Source of the DNA: Streptomyces aureus
GTDB lineage: Bacteria; Actinomycetota; Actinomycetes; Streptomycetales; Streptomycetaceae
DNA length: 64,000 nucleotides
NCBI RefSeq assembly: GCF_000725495.1
Contig: NZ_JNZD01000004.1
Location: forward strand, 682,001 to 746,000
Reading direction: 5' to 3'
In this document: one piece after another, positions 41,884-51,012 of the stretch
Numbering within the stretch: position 1 is the first letter of the stretch
Layout: every line of letters begins with the position of its first letter
Notes under the pieces: generated by a model
Told to the model about the DNA's origin: nothing
The model's database searches: none
What the model saw: only the letters and a program-made list of their open reading frames with translations
Translations under genes and position numbers: made by a program

Positions 41884-42030
41884 CTACTGGTTCTGCGCGC
41901 CCAGCGTGAAGAGCAGATAGATGAAGGCCGCGAACAGATGGCCCACGGCGACGTAGATGATCAGACGCACCCACAGGGCGCGGGGGAACCTGTCCTCCAT
42001 GGACCGGCGGGGCTCCGTGGGTTCGGTCAT
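41884..42030 (-). CDS. Small membrane protein (DUF6126-like) coupled to an XRE regulator
   Basis: 48 aa from ATG 42030, overlapping the XRE-cupin stop by four bases (ATGA). The sequence begins MTEPTEPRRSMEDRFPRALW and continues as one membrane helix (about 24-43, LIIYVAVGHLFAAFIYLLF) ending TLGAQNQ. It is a typical single-span small protein of Streptomyces. Fixed pairing with an XRE-cupin gene suggests a functional unit, perhaps membrane sensing or sequestration of the regulator; this is inference. Confidence 0.8.
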   Translation of the reverse strand: MTEPTEPRRSMEDRFPRALWVRLIIYVAVGHLFAAFIYLLFTLGAQNQ

Positions 42031-42665
42031 GACGTCTCTCCCGGGGTGGGGTGGGCCGTCGCCGGGCCGAGGCACAGCGCGGTGACGGGGCTCTGCAGCA
42101 GGGTGTGGACGAAGAGGAACTCGGCTCCGTCGCGCTCGGCGGCGGCGATGCGGTGCGGGGTCAGCGAGTCGAAGTGGGCGCTGTCCCCCGGCGCGAGGAC
42201 GTGCGCGGTGTCCCCGAGGCGCAGACTGAGCCGCCCCTGGAGGACGTACAGCCATTCCTCGCCCGGGTGGACGCGCACGATGTCGCCCTGCGAGCCGTAT
42301 GGGACGTGGACCCGCAGCGCCTGCATGCCGCGGCCCGCGGAGCCCGCCTGCCAGTAGGTCCAGCCGCCCGCGGGCGCCGGTTCCATGGCGGCGGACCGCA
42401 CGATCGCGTCACGTTCCGGGACCGTCTCGCCGAGCAGCTCGGAGACCGTCGTACCGTAGACACGGGCCAGCGTGAGCAGCATCGGCAGCGAGGGCTGACG
42501 CTGCCCGGTCTCCAGCCGGGAGAGATGGGCCGGCGAGAGTCCGGCGGCGCGCGCCGCGGCCTCCAGCGTGAGGGAGGCGGCGCGGCGCAGGGCGCGCAGC
42601 TGCGGCGCCACGGCGTGCAGCTCGGCGGACGGTTCGTCGTCCGCTCCCGGTTCGGCAGGGCTCAT
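42027..42665 (-). CDS. XRE-family regulator with cupin domain
   Basis: 212 aa. Residues 20-80 form the XRE helix-turn-helix (QLRALRRAASLTLEAAARAA, GLSPAHLSRLETGQRQPSLP). Residues 125-200 are a cupin (DIVRVHPGEEWLYVLQGRLS, HVLAPGDSAHFDSLTPHRIA). The region upstream of its start carries two palindromes made of TTGCC/GGCAA half-sites, so autoregulation is strongly suggested. It is followed by, and coupled to, a 48-aa membrane protein gene. It lies next to the hopanoid operon end on the same strand. Confidence 0.9.
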   Translation of the reverse strand: MSPAEPGADDEPSAELHAVAPQLRALRRAASLTLEAAARAAGLSPAHLSRLETGQRQPSLPMLLTLARVYGTTVSELLGETVPERDAIVRSAAMEPAPAGGWTYWQAGSAGRGMQALRVHVPYGSQGDIVRVHPGEEWLYVLQGRLSLRLGDTAHVLAPGDSAHFDSLTPHRIAAAERDGAEFLFVHTLLQSPVTALCLGPATAHPTPGETS

Positions 42666-42683
42666 GGAACCATTGAGCCAAAC

Positions 42684-42702
42684 AATTGCCCCCGAGGCAA
42701 TT
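42684..42702. promoter_or_regulatory. Operator candidate 1 of the XRE-cupin gene
   Basis: AATTGCC-CCCGA-GGCAATT, perfect 7-bp arms, 19 bp from the start codon. Its centre is 20 bp from that of the second palindrome, two helical turns. Confidence 0.6.
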
Positions 42703-42705
42703 TCC

Positions 42706-42720
42706 TTGCCTCAGAGGCAA
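42706..42720. promoter_or_regulatory. Operator candidate 2 of the XRE-cupin gene
   Basis: TTGCCTC-A-GAGGCAA, perfect 7-bp arms around one base. It shares the half-site GAGGCAA with operator 1, which reads GAGGCAA at 42694-42700. Confidence 0.65.
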
Positions 42721-42804
42721 AAGCTCGGCGGATGCGCCACACCCGCCCGCACCCGCCCGCGTCCCGTGGTCCGCGGCCCCTCCGTCAGCCGCCGTCAGCG
42801 GATC

Positions 42805-44205
42805 TCAGCGGTTGGCCACCGCCTGCTTCACCAGCGTCTTCCCGAAGTCCCACATCAGCCCGCCGCCGCTGTGGGCGTCCTCCATCACGGCGGTGAAGGC
42901 CTCCACGAACCGGTCGACGTCCCGCTCGTCGACGACCAGCGGCGGGATCAGCTTGATCACCTCCAGGTGGTCCCCGGAGACCTGGGTGAGGATGCGGTGG
43001 CGCTGGAGCAGCGGGACCACGACCATCTGCGCGAACAGGCCCTTGCGCGCGGCCTGCAGCATGGTCCAGCGGCTGCGCAGCTTGAGCGAGGTGGGCCGGC
43101 CGAACTCGATGCCGATCATCAGCCCCCGCCCGCGCACCTCGCTGAGCAGTTCGTACCGGTCGACCAGGGCGGCGAGCCGGGACCTGAGCAGTTCGCCGGT
43201 CATCCGCGCGTTGGCGACGATCTGCTCGTTCTCCATCACGGAGAGCACCGCGAGGCCCGCCGCCATGGCCTGCGCGTTGGAGCCGAAGCTCGCCGAGTGC
43301 ACGAGGACGCGGTCCATGGACGAGTAGACCTTCTTGAAGATCCAGTCCTTGCCGATGGTCGCGCCCACCGGCACATAGCCGCCCGAGAGGGCCTTGGCCA
43401 CGCACACCAGGTCCGGTTCGACGCCGTCCTCGTGCTGGTAGGCGTAGAAGTCCCCGGTGCGGCCGAGGCCGGTCTGCACCTCGTCCGCGATGAGCAGGGC
43501 CTTGTGCCGGTGCAGGAGGTCCTGGGCGGCGCGCAGATACCCGGGCGGGGCCGTGTGGACGCCCTTGCCCTGGATGGGCTCCACGATGAGCGCGGCGACG
43601 TCGCCCTTCCTCAGCTCCCGCGCGAGGGCGTCGAGGTCCCCGAGCGGCACGGCGGTGTCGGGCAGCAGCGGTGCGAAGCCGTCGCGGAAGCCGTCCTCGC
43701 CGTTGACCGACAGGGAACCGGTGGTCAGCCCGTGGAAGGCGTGCGAGCAGTACAGGATCCTCGGCCTGCCGGTGGCGTACCGGGCGAACTTCAGCGCGGT
43801 CTCGACCGCCTCCGTGCCGCTGTTGCCGAAGAACACCCGGTCCAGGTGCGGGCTGTGGGTGAGCAGCCGTTCCGCGAGCAGTCCCGGCAGCGGCTGGCAG
43901 TCGAAGCGGGTGAGGTCGGCGAGGGAGGCGTCGAGGACGTCGTGCAGCGCCTGCCGGACGACGGGGTGGTGGCGGCCGAGGCCCATCACGCCGAAGCCGG
44001 CGAGCATGTCGAGGTAGTCGTTGCCGTCCGCGTCCCAGAAGTGGGCGCCCTCGGCCCGCTCGTAGACCTTGTCGAAGCCGATGGTGTGCAGCATGCGCGG
44101 GAGCTGGTGGTTCAGGTACTTCGTGTGCAGTTCGTAGCGCTCGGCTCCGCGCTCGGCGAGGAGGGCGCCGAGGTCGAACTCGCCCTTGCGGGCCGGGTCG
44201 GTCAT
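42805..44205 (-). CDS. hpnO: Hopanoid aminotransferase HpnO (class III)
   Basis: 466 aa, a fold-type I class III PLP aminotransferase. Features: [54 protein letters not shown] with the Asp that contacts the pyridine nitrogen, and the Schiff-base Lys in [20 protein letters not shown]. Location as last gene of the hopanoid operon, with its ATG overlapping the dxs stop (ATGA), identifies it as HpnO, which aminates the C35 terminus of the ribosylhopane-derived side chain to give aminobacteriohopanetriol. Confidence 0.93.
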   Translation of the reverse strand: MTDPARKGEFDLGALLAERGAERYELHTKYLNHQLPRMLHTIGFDKVYERAEGAHFWDADGNDYLDMLAGFGVMGLGRHHPVVRQALHDVLDASLADLTRFDCQPLPGLLAERLLTHSPHLDRVFFGNSGTEAVETALKFARYATGRPRILYCSHAFHGLTTGSLSVNGEDGFRDGFAPLLPDTAVPLGDLDALARELRKGDVAALIVEPIQGKGVHTAPPGYLRAAQDLLHRHKALLIADEVQTGLGRTGDFYAYQHEDGVEPDLVCVAKALSGGYVPVGATIGKDWIFKKVYSSMDRVLVHSASFGSNAQAMAAGLAVLSVMENEQIVANARMTGELLRSRLAALVDRYELLSEVRGRGLMIGIEFGRPTSLKLRSRWTMLQAARKGLFAQMVVVPLLQRHRILTQVSGDHLEVIKLIPPLVVDERDVDRFVEAFTAVMEDAHSGGGLMWDFGKTLVKQAVANR

Positions 44206-46154
44206 TCCGGTTTCTCCTTGGACGGCGCTTTCCCGGCCGGCCGGTCGGCGGCCTGTGCCGGCTCGTTCTCGGCCTTGGCCCGCTCGTCCCGGACGGCCAG
44301 CGAGGCGCTGATCCGCCCGGCGATCTCCACGGGCGTGAGCCCGATGTCGGCGAGCACCTCGGACCGCTTGGCGTGGGCGAGGAACTGCTCGGGGATGCCG
44401 AAGCGCCGCACGGGCACGTCGACCTCGGCGTCCGAGAGGGCCAGTGAAACGGCGGCGCCGACGCCCGAGGCCCGGCTGTTGTCCTCGACGACGGCGAGGA
44501 GCCGGTGGCCGACGGCGAGGCGGGGCAGCTCCGGGTCGACGGGCTTGACCCAGCGCGGGTCGACGACCGTGCAGCCGATGCCGCGGGACTCCAGCAGGTC
44601 GGCGGTCTGGAGGCAGACCGGGGCCATCACGCCGACCGAGACGAGCAGGACCTCGGGGCGCTCGCCGCGGTGCAGGACGTCGAGTCCGCCGACCCGGTCC
44701 ACCGCGGGGACGACCGGCCCGACCGACTCCTTCGGGAAGCGGATCAGGGTCGGCGCGTCGTCCACGGCGACCGCCTCCCGCAGCTGAGCCTTCAGCTGGT
44801 CGGCGTCACGCGGCGCGGCGATCCTGAGGCCGGGCACGACCTGGAGGATCGACATGTCCCACATGCCGTTGTGCGAGGCGCCGTCGACTCCGGTGACCCC
44901 GGCCCGGTCGAGGACGAAGGTCACACCGCAGCGGTGCAGGGCGACGTCCATGAGGAGCTGGTCGAAGGCGCGGTTGAGGAAGGTCGCGTACACGGCGACG
45001 ACGGGATGAAGACCGCCGGTCGCGAGTCCGGCCGCGGAGACCGTGGCGTGCTGCTCGGCGATGCCGACGTCCCACACCCGGTCGGGGAATCTCTCGGCGA
45101 ACTTCCCCAGCCCGACCGGATGCAGCATGGCCGCCGTGATGGCCACGACGTCCGCCCGCTCCTCGCCGATCCTGACGATCTCGTCGCCGAACACCGAGGT
45201 CCAGGACGGCCCGTTGGAGGGTGCGAGGGGCTCGCAGGTGAGCGGGTTCATCACCCCGACGGTGTGGAAGTGGTCCTCCTCGTGCGCGATCGCCGGTTCG
45301 TAGCCGCGCCCCTTCTCCGTCAGACAGTGGATGAGCACGGGGCCGTGGAAGCGCTTGGCGCGGCGCAGAGCGGACTCCACCGCTCCGACGTCGTGCCCGT
45401 CGATCGGCCCCACGTACTTGAGCCCGAGGTCCTCGAACATGCCCTGCGGCGCGAAGGCGTCCTTGAAGCCCTTCTTCGCGCCGTGCAGCGACTCGTAGAT
45501 GGTGGTGCCGACGAGCGGGGTGCGCAGCAGGACCTTCTTGCCCCAGGCGAGGATCTGCTCGTAGCTGTCGGTCGTCCGCAGGGTCGCGAGATGGTTGGCG
45601 AGCCCGCCGATGGTGGGGGCGTAGGAGCGTTCGTTGTCGTTGACGACGATGATCAGGGGGCGGTCCTTGGCCGCGGCGATGTTGTTCAGCGCCTCCCAGG
45701 CCATGCCGCCGGTCAGCGCGCCGTCGCCGACGACCGCGACGACGTGGCCCTGCCCGCCCTGCACCTGCCGTGCCTTGGCGAGTCCGTCCGCCCAGCCGAG
45801 CGCCGTGGAGGCGTGGCTGTTCTCGATGACGTCGTGCTCGGACTCCTCGCGGGAGGGATAGCCGGACAGGCCTCCCTTGCCGCGCAGCTTGGAGAAGTCC
45901 TGGCGCCCCGTCAGCATCTTGTGCACATAGCTCTGATGACCGGTGTCCCACAGGATGCGGTCGACGGGCGACTCGAAGACCCGGTGGAGGGCGATGGACA
46001 GTTCCACCACTCCCAGGTTGGGTCCCAGGTGTCCGCCGGTCCTGGCGACCGCGTGCACCAGGAACTCCCTCACCTCTTCGGCCAGTTCACCGATTTCCGC
46101 CTCGGACAGCGCCTTCAGGTCGCGTGGTCCCCGGATGTTCTCCAGAATCGTCAC
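44202..46154 (-). CDS. dxs: 1-Deoxy-D-xylulose-5-phosphate synthase
   Basis: 650 aa from GTG 46154 behind GAGAGGGG. Transketolase-like TPP enzyme: catalytic His in [23 protein letters not shown] motif [20 protein letters not shown] ending in NDNERSY, a Pyr-binding domain with [20 protein letters not shown], and the C-terminal domain with [10 protein letters not shown]. It condenses pyruvate and glyceraldehyde 3-phosphate, the first step of the MEP isoprenoid pathway. Inclusion in the hopanoid operon suggests a dedicated supply of C5 units; a housekeeping paralogue elsewhere is expected. The C-terminal 30 residues are a charged tail. Confidence 0.97.
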   Translation of the reverse strand: MTILENIRGPRDLKALSEAEIGELAEEVREFLVHAVARTGGHLGPNLGVVELSIALHRVFESPVDRILWDTGHQSYVHKMLTGRQDFSKLRGKGGLSGYPSREESEHDVIENSHASTALGWADGLAKARQVQGGQGHVVAVVGDGALTGGMAWEALNNIAAAKDRPLIIVVNDNERSYAPTIGGLANHLATLRTTDSYEQILAWGKKVLLRTPLVGTTIYESLHGAKKGFKDAFAPQGMFEDLGLKYVGPIDGHDVGAVESALRRAKRFHGPVLIHCLTEKGRGYEPAIAHEEDHFHTVGVMNPLTCEPLAPSNGPSWTSVFGDEIVRIGEERADVVAITAAMLHPVGLGKFAERFPDRVWDVGIAEQHATVSAAGLATGGLHPVVAVYATFLNRAFDQLLMDVALHRCGVTFVLDRAGVTGVDGASHNGMWDMSILQVVPGLRIAAPRDADQLKAQLREAVAVDDAPTLIRFPKESVGPVVPAVDRVGGLDVLHRGERPEVLLVSVGVMAPVCLQTADLLESRGIGCTVVDPRWVKPVDPELPRLAVGHRLLAVVEDNSRASGVGAAVSLALSDAEVDVPVRRFGIPEQFLAHAKRSEVLADIGLTPVEIAGRISASLAVRDERAKAENEPAQAADRPAGKAPSKEKPE

Positions 46155-46181
46155 GTCGGGCCCCCTCTCGGTCCGTGCTGA

Positions 46182-47183
46182 TCAGCTCACGGTGACGGCC
46201 GGTTGCCCGGACGCGACGCCGTCGTTCTCCATCTGCTCGGCGAGCTTCATCGCCTCGTCGATGAGGGTCTCGACGATCTTCGACTCGGGGACGGTCTTGA
46301 TGACCTCGCCCTTGACGAAGATCTGGCCCTTGCCGTTGCCGGAGGCGACGCCGAGGTCGGCCAGCTTGTAGACGTCGACCTGCGCGCGCCCGCACGACGG
46401 GCAGGAGACGATCTCCAGACGCCGCCGGCGCAGTCCGAGCGACTCCAGGATCTGGATGCCGACCTTGCACTCCTCGGCGGGCGGCGCGCTCAGCGAGACC
46501 CGGATGGTGTCGCCGATCCCTTCGGAGAGCAGCGCGCCGAAGGCGACGGCCGACTTGATGGTGCCCTGGAAGGCGGGGCCGGCCTCGGTGACGCCGAGGT
46601 GGAGCGGGTAGTCGCAGGCGTTGATGTCCCGGAAGCCGTGCTCCTCGAAGAGGGACGCCTCCCACAACGCCGACTCCACCAGGGCCTCGGGCGTCGCCTT
46701 GCCGTACTTCTGGAGGAGCCGCTTGTCGAGCGAACCCGCGTTGACCCCGATGCGGATCGGGATCCCGGCATCCTTCGCGGCCCGCGCGATCTCCTTGACC
46801 TGGTCGTCGAACTGCTTGATGTTGCCCGGATTGACGCGGACGGCCGCACAGCCCGCCTCGATCGCCGCGAACACGTACTTCGGCTGGAAGTGGATGTCCG
46901 CGATCACCGGGATCTGGGACTTCTTCGCGATCGTGGCGAGCGCGTCGGCGTCGTCCTGGGTGGGACAGGCGACACGGACGATCTGGCAGCCGGACGCGGT
47001 CAGCTCGGCGATCTGCTGGAGCGTGGCACCGACGTCCGAGGTACGGGTCGTCGTCATCGACTGCACGGACACGGGGGCCCCGCCGCCGACCGCCACCGGT
47101 CCGACCTGGATCCGCCGCGAGACGCGGCGCTCCGCGATCGGCCGGACCGGCACCTCGGGCAGGCCCAGGGACACGGCGGTCAT
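46182..47183 (-). CDS. ispG: IspG (HMBPP synthase) paralogue with internal deletions
   Basis: 333 aa, about 50 shorter than actinobacterial IspG. The TIM-barrel half is normal ([57 protein letters not shown]) up to about residue 187. There FRDI is joined almost directly to [13 protein letters not shown]; about 22 residues containing the family's K-x-S-V-K strand are missing. CPSCGR (Cys261, Cys264) is present. After VDVYKLA (about 275) some 30 residues are missing, including the GCVVNGPGEA motif that provides the third Fe-S cysteine and the glutamate ligand. The frame remains open with good codon use. In E. coli these residues hold the [4Fe-4S] cluster, so this copy is probably inactive. Start spacing and operon position are those of hopanoid-cluster ispG. 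Confidence 0.9.
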   Translation of the reverse strand: MTAVSLGLPEVPVRPIAERRVSRRIQVGPVAVGGGAPVSVQSMTTTRTSDVGATLQQIAELTASGCQIVRVACPTQDDADALATIAKKSQIPVIADIHFQPKYVFAAIEAGCAAVRVNPGNIKQFDDQVKEIARAAKDAGIPIRIGVNAGSLDKRLLQKYGKATPEALVESALWEASLFEEHGFRDINACDYPLHLGVTEAGPAFQGTIKSAVAFGALLSEGIGDTIRVSLSAPPAEECKVGIQILESLGLRRRRLEIVSCPSCGRAQVDVYKLADLGVASGNGKGQIFVKGEVIKTVPESKIVETLIDEAMKLAEQMENDGVASGQPAVTVS

Positions 47184-47187
47184 GACC

Positions 47188-48210
47188 TCACCCGCGGCTT
47201 TCCGTGAACGTCTCGCGGGCGGCCCGGATCGATTCCTTGAGGGAGCCCATGGTGGCGAGGACGGCGGTCGGCTCGTAGCCGCAGTGCGCCATGCAGTTGG
47301 CACACCGGTCGTCCTTGCCGCGCCCGTAGGAGTCCCAGTCGGTCTCCTCCAGAAGCTGCTTGTACGTCTGCACGTAGCCGTCGCTCATCAGATAGCAGGG
47401 CCGCTGCCAGCCGAAGAGCGAGTAGCTCGGGATCGCCCACGCGGTGCACGGGAAGTCGACCTTGCCCTCCAGGAAGTCCAGGAAGAGCGGGCTCTGGTTG
47501 AGCCTCCAGCGGCGCCGGTTGCCTCCCGCGAAGGCCTTCTTGAACAGTTCCCGGGTCTGCTGGACGCCGAGGAAGTGCTCCTGGTCGGGGGCCTTCTCGT
47601 AGGCGTAGGCGGGCGAGAGCATCATCTCGTCGACCTTCAGGTCGTCGTTGAGGTAGTTCAGCACCTCGATGACGGTCTGCGGGGTGTCGGTGTTGAAGAA
47701 GGTCGAGTTCGTCGTGACCCGGAAGCCGCGCCGCTTGGCCTCCTTGATCGCCTCGACGGCCTCGTCGAAGACGCCTTCCTTCGCGACGGACTCGTCGTGC
47801 CGCTCGCGCAGCCCGTCGATGTGCACGGCCCAGGCGAAGTAGGGCGAGGGCTTGAACTTGTCCATCTTCTTGCGCAGCAGCATCGCGTTGGTGCAGAGGA
47901 AGACGAACTTCTTCTTCGCCACCAACTGCCGCACGATCTCGTCGATCTGAGGGTGCATCAGCGGTTCGCCGCCGGCGATGGACACCATCGGCGCGCCGGA
48001 TTCGAGGACCGCGCCCACCGCCTGGGCGACCGGCATGCGCTGCTTGAGCACACCGGCGGGGTGCTGGATCTTGCCGCAGCCCTCGCACGCGAGGTTGCAG
48101 GCGAAGAGCGGCTCGAGTTCGACGAGCAGGGCGAACTTGTCCCGCTTCCGGAGCTTCTGTTCAAACAGGTACGCAGCGACCTTCATGGACTGCCGAAGCG
48201 GCATGGCCAT
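47188..48210 (-). CDS. hpnH: Adenosylhopane synthase HpnH (radical SAM)
   Basis: 340 aa from ATG 48210 behind GGAGGTGAG. The radical SAM cysteines are in [20 protein letters not shown] (CxxxCxxC). [17 protein letters not shown] is the GGEP SAM-binding motif. Conserved Cys of the C-terminal part ([20 protein letters not shown]) are HpnH features. It adds a 5'-deoxyadenosyl radical to diploptene, giving adenosylhopane, the entry to C35 hopanoids. It lies 5 bp after hpnG and 4 bp before ispG. Confidence 0.96.
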   Translation of the reverse strand: MAMPLRQSMKVAAYLFEQKLRKRDKFALLVELEPLFACNLACEGCGKIQHPAGVLKQRMPVAQAVGAVLESGAPMVSIAGGEPLMHPQIDEIVRQLVAKKKFVFLCTNAMLLRKKMDKFKPSPYFAWAVHIDGLRERHDESVAKEGVFDEAVEAIKEAKRRGFRVTTNSTFFNTDTPQTVIEVLNYLNDDLKVDEMMLSPAYAYEKAPDQEHFLGVQQTRELFKKAFAGGNRRRWRLNQSPLFLDFLEGKVDFPCTAWAIPSYSLFGWQRPCYLMSDGYVQTYKQLLEETDWDSYGRGKDDRCANCMAHCGYEPTAVLATMGSLKESIRAARETFTESRG

Positions 48211-48215
48211 ACGGC

Positions 48216-48857
48216 TCACCTCCGAGGGAGCGACAAAGAACGGTGCCATTCGAAAAAAGCGGGAAGCACGGTACGAAGAACGCGGAAGGCTGATATTCCA
48301 CCGCGGAACGTGCCGATTCGGACGAGTTCATGTTCTGGAGCATCCACGACCACCCGGACGGCCGCAACGGGACGGGGGCCCGGGCGGACGGCGCCGAGCA
48401 GCGTGGCCGCCGACTCCATGTCGACGGCGATCGCGCCGGTGGCGAGCAGGGCGGAACGTTCGTGGCCGCGGACCACGTGATCGGACCCGGTGAGCGGCCC
48501 CGTGTGGACGGTGCGGCCCGGTACGGCGCGGGCGATCTCCTTGACCAGCAGATCGGTGCCGGTGCAGGGCGTGGTGCCGGCCGGGTCCCGGGTCTCCTCG
48601 GCCACGACCAGGTCACCGGGGTGCATGCCCGGGGCGAGCCCCGCGCAGAAGCCGGTGGCCAGCACCGCCGCCGAGGCCAGCGCCGGGTCGGCGAGCACCC
48701 GGGTGACCGACCGGTCGGCGGCCCTGGGGCCCATCCCGGTGCGCAGCACGGTGACCGGCCCGCCCGCGCCGCTCCGGTCGCCCAGGCGCAGGGCGAGGTG
48801 CTCGATGCCGAGCGCGCAGGCGATCAGGAGCGGGTCCGGGGCGGGCAGCCTGTCCAT
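48216..48857 (-). CDS. hpnG: Adenosylhopane nucleosidase/phosphorylase HpnG
   Basis: 213 aa from ATG 48857, whose A is also the last base of the shc TGA stop (TGATG). The phosphorylase/nucleosidase fold shows LLIACALGIEHLALRLGD, VTVLRTGMGPRAADRSVTRV, VLATGFCAGLAPGMHPGDLV and the nucleoside-binding AIAVDMESAATLLGAV. HpnG removes adenine from adenosylhopane to give (phospho)ribosylhopane. Operon position between shc and hpnH supports the name. Confidence 0.92.
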   Translation of the reverse strand: MDRLPAPDPLLIACALGIEHLALRLGDRSGAGGPVTVLRTGMGPRAADRSVTRVLADPALASAAVLATGFCAGLAPGMHPGDLVVAEETRDPAGTTPCTGTDLLVKEIARAVPGRTVHTGPLTGSDHVVRGHERSALLATGAIAVDMESAATLLGAVRPGPRPVAAVRVVVDAPEHELVRIGTFRGGISAFRVLRTVLPAFFEWHRSLSLPRR

Positions 48858-50860
48858 CAGCCCCCCTCGGCCGCGGAGAAGGGCTCGCCGTGGACGTAGC
48901 GGCCGAGCGCGGTGAGCGGGAAGACCTGGCGATAGAGGTGGTAGTTGATCGAGAAGTCCCAGGGGAAACCGGTCCCCGTGAAGTACGGCTCGTCCCAGGT
49001 GCCGTCGGACAACTGGGTCTCGGCGAGCCAGACCACTCCGCGCTCTACGGCCTTGGAGTCCCGCTCCCCCGCCGCCAGCAGGGCGAGCAGCGCCCAGCCG
49101 GTCTGGGAGGCGGTCGAGGCCCCGCGTCCGCTCCAGCCCGCGGTGTCGTCGTAGGAGCGCAGGTCCTCGCCCCAGCCGCCGTCCTCGTTCTGTACGGACT
49201 CCAGCCAGGCCACCGCGCGGCGCAGCGCCGGGTGCGAGCCGGGCAGCCCGGCCGCGGCGAGGGCGGGTACCACCGACCCCGTTCCGTAGATGTAGTTGAC
49301 GCCCCAGCGCCCGAACCAGGAGCCGTCCGGCTCCTGGTGGGCGAGCAGCCACTGGATGCCCCGGCGGGTGCGCGGGTCGTGCGTGAGCCCCTCGACCGCC
49401 AGCATCTCCACGACGTGCGCCGTGACGTCCGCGGAGGGCGGGTCGATCACCTCCCCGAAGTCGCAGAACGGCAGCCGGTTGGGGAAGGCACTGGTGTTGT
49501 CGACGTCGAAGGCGCCCCAGCCGCCGTCCTTGGACTGCATGCCGAGATTCCAGCGGACCCCGCGTCCGATGGCGTTCTCGACGCGGTCCGGGTCGTGGTG
49601 CCGGACGCGGCGCAGCGCGAGGACGACCTCCGCGGTGTCGTCGATGTCGGGGTAGTTGTCGTTGTGGAACTCGAACGCCCAGCCGCCCGGCGGCAGTTGG
49701 GGCCGCTTGACGGACCAGTCGCCGGGTCGGACGATCTCCTCGCCCAGCATCCAGTCGACGGCCTTGACGAGCTGGGGGTGGTCGGCGGGCACGCCCGCGT
49801 CGGCCAGCGCGATGGTCGCCAGACAGGTGTCCCACACCGGCGACTGACAGGCCTCGATCATCCGGGCTCCGTCGTCGCGCCACACGGCGAAACGGTCCAG
49901 TGACGCGAGCCCCTCGCGCATCACCGGGTGTTCGAGGTCGTAGCCGAGCAGATGCAGCGCGATGACCGAGTAGACGGCCGGGGGCTGGATGCCTCCCCAG
50001 CAGCCGTCGTTCTCCTGGCGCTCGATGATCCAGCGGCCGGCGGTGTTCATCGCCGCTCTGCGCAGCGCGCGCGGCGCGACTCTGCGGTACTGGTGCAGGA
50101 CCTTGTCCATGCGCTGGAAGAACCCGTCCCAACTGGCCACCGGGGCAAGGGGCCTGACGGGATGGGGGCGTCGGGCGTCGGTGTGCAGCTCGTCGAGCGG
50201 GAAGGGCGCGGGCCGCACCGGACGCTTCGCCGAGACGATGGTGAGCGGCACGATGGTCTGCCGCGCCCAGCACCCGAAGTCGTAGATGTTGAGCGGCATC
50301 CACTTGGGCAGATAGATGAGCTCGGGCGGGAGTTCGGGCAGGTCGTCCCACTTCCACCAGCCGAAGAGAGCGAGCCAGATCCGGGTGAAGACACGGGCCG
50401 CGGCGATACCGCCGTGCCCGCGGATCCACGCGGCAGCCTTCGCCATGTGGGCCTCGTCCGGGTCGTCCCCGGCCAGCCGCAGGGCGACGTACGCCTCGAT
50501 GGTGGTGGACAGCTCGCCCGGACCTCCGTAGAAGGAGGCCCAGGTGCCGTCCTCGCGCTGCTCACCGCGGATGAACAGCGCCGCGCCGCGGGTGGTCGGC
50601 TCGTCACGGATGCCGAGGAACTGGCGCAGCAGCAGGTCCTCGGCGTCCATGGTCACGTTCGTCTCGAGGTCGCCCTTCCACCAGCCCTGGGCGTCCTGCC
50701 GAGCGAGCAGGAAGTCCGTGGCGCGCTCCATGGCGCGCGTGGCGGCGTCTCGGGTCTCGACTGTCCCGGCCGCCTCGGGAGTCGTCTCGCGTACGGTCTC
50801 GTTGGCCGAGGCAGCGCGGGGCGGCAGGGCCCCGGTGCTTCCGTCGGTCGTCGCTGTCAT
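48857..50860 (-). CDS. shc: Squalene-hopene cyclase
   Basis: 667 aa, normal SHC length. The catalytic DxDDTA motif is NYPDIDDTAEVVLALR. Several QW repeats occur, for example QSKDGGWGAFDVDNTSAFPN, QEPDGSWFGRWGVNYIYGTG and QNEDGGWGEDLRSYDD. The N-terminal 40 residues are an Actinobacteria-type extension. The enzyme is a monotopic membrane protein that cyclises squalene to hopene and hopanol. It is also called hpnF. A 152-bp gap upstream separates it from the polyprenyl synthase gene and may carry an internal promoter. Confidence 0.97.
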   Translation of the reverse strand: MTATTDGSTGALPPRAASANETVRETTPEAAGTVETRDAATRAMERATDFLLARQDAQGWWKGDLETNVTMDAEDLLLRQFLGIRDEPTTRGAALFIRGEQREDGTWASFYGGPGELSTTIEAYVALRLAGDDPDEAHMAKAAAWIRGHGGIAAARVFTRIWLALFGWWKWDDLPELPPELIYLPKWMPLNIYDFGCWARQTIVPLTIVSAKRPVRPAPFPLDELHTDARRPHPVRPLAPVASWDGFFQRMDKVLHQYRRVAPRALRRAAMNTAGRWIIERQENDGCWGGIQPPAVYSVIALHLLGYDLEHPVMREGLASLDRFAVWRDDGARMIEACQSPVWDTCLATIALADAGVPADHPQLVKAVDWMLGEEIVRPGDWSVKRPQLPPGGWAFEFHNDNYPDIDDTAEVVLALRRVRHHDPDRVENAIGRGVRWNLGMQSKDGGWGAFDVDNTSAFPNRLPFCDFGEVIDPPSADVTAHVVEMLAVEGLTHDPRTRRGIQWLLAHQEPDGSWFGRWGVNYIYGTGSVVPALAAAGLPGSHPALRRAVAWLESVQNEDGGWGEDLRSYDDTAGWSGRGASTASQTGWALLALLAAGERDSKAVERGVVWLAETQLSDGTWDEPYFTGTGFPWDFSINYHLYRQVFPLTALGRYVHGEPFSAAEGG

Positions 50861-50942
50861 GGCTTCCCCTTCGTGCAGTGGTGTCTCTCTGCTGTGGGTC
50901 CGCCGTCGGCCGGTGCGTTCGTTCGGATGGATATCCCCCCGC

Positions 50943-50957
50943 TCGAACGTGGTTCGA
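50943..50957. promoter_or_regulatory. Inverted repeat upstream of shc
   Basis: TCGAA-CGTGG-TTCGA, perfect 5-bp arms, 83 bp upstream of the shc start in the only sizeable gap between the last seven genes of the hopanoid operon. It may be an operator of an internal promoter. Confidence 0.4.
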
Positions 50958-51012
50958 AGCTTGGGGAAGGCACCGGCCGGCGACTACGCGAGGTTTATTC
51001 GACCGATAACGA

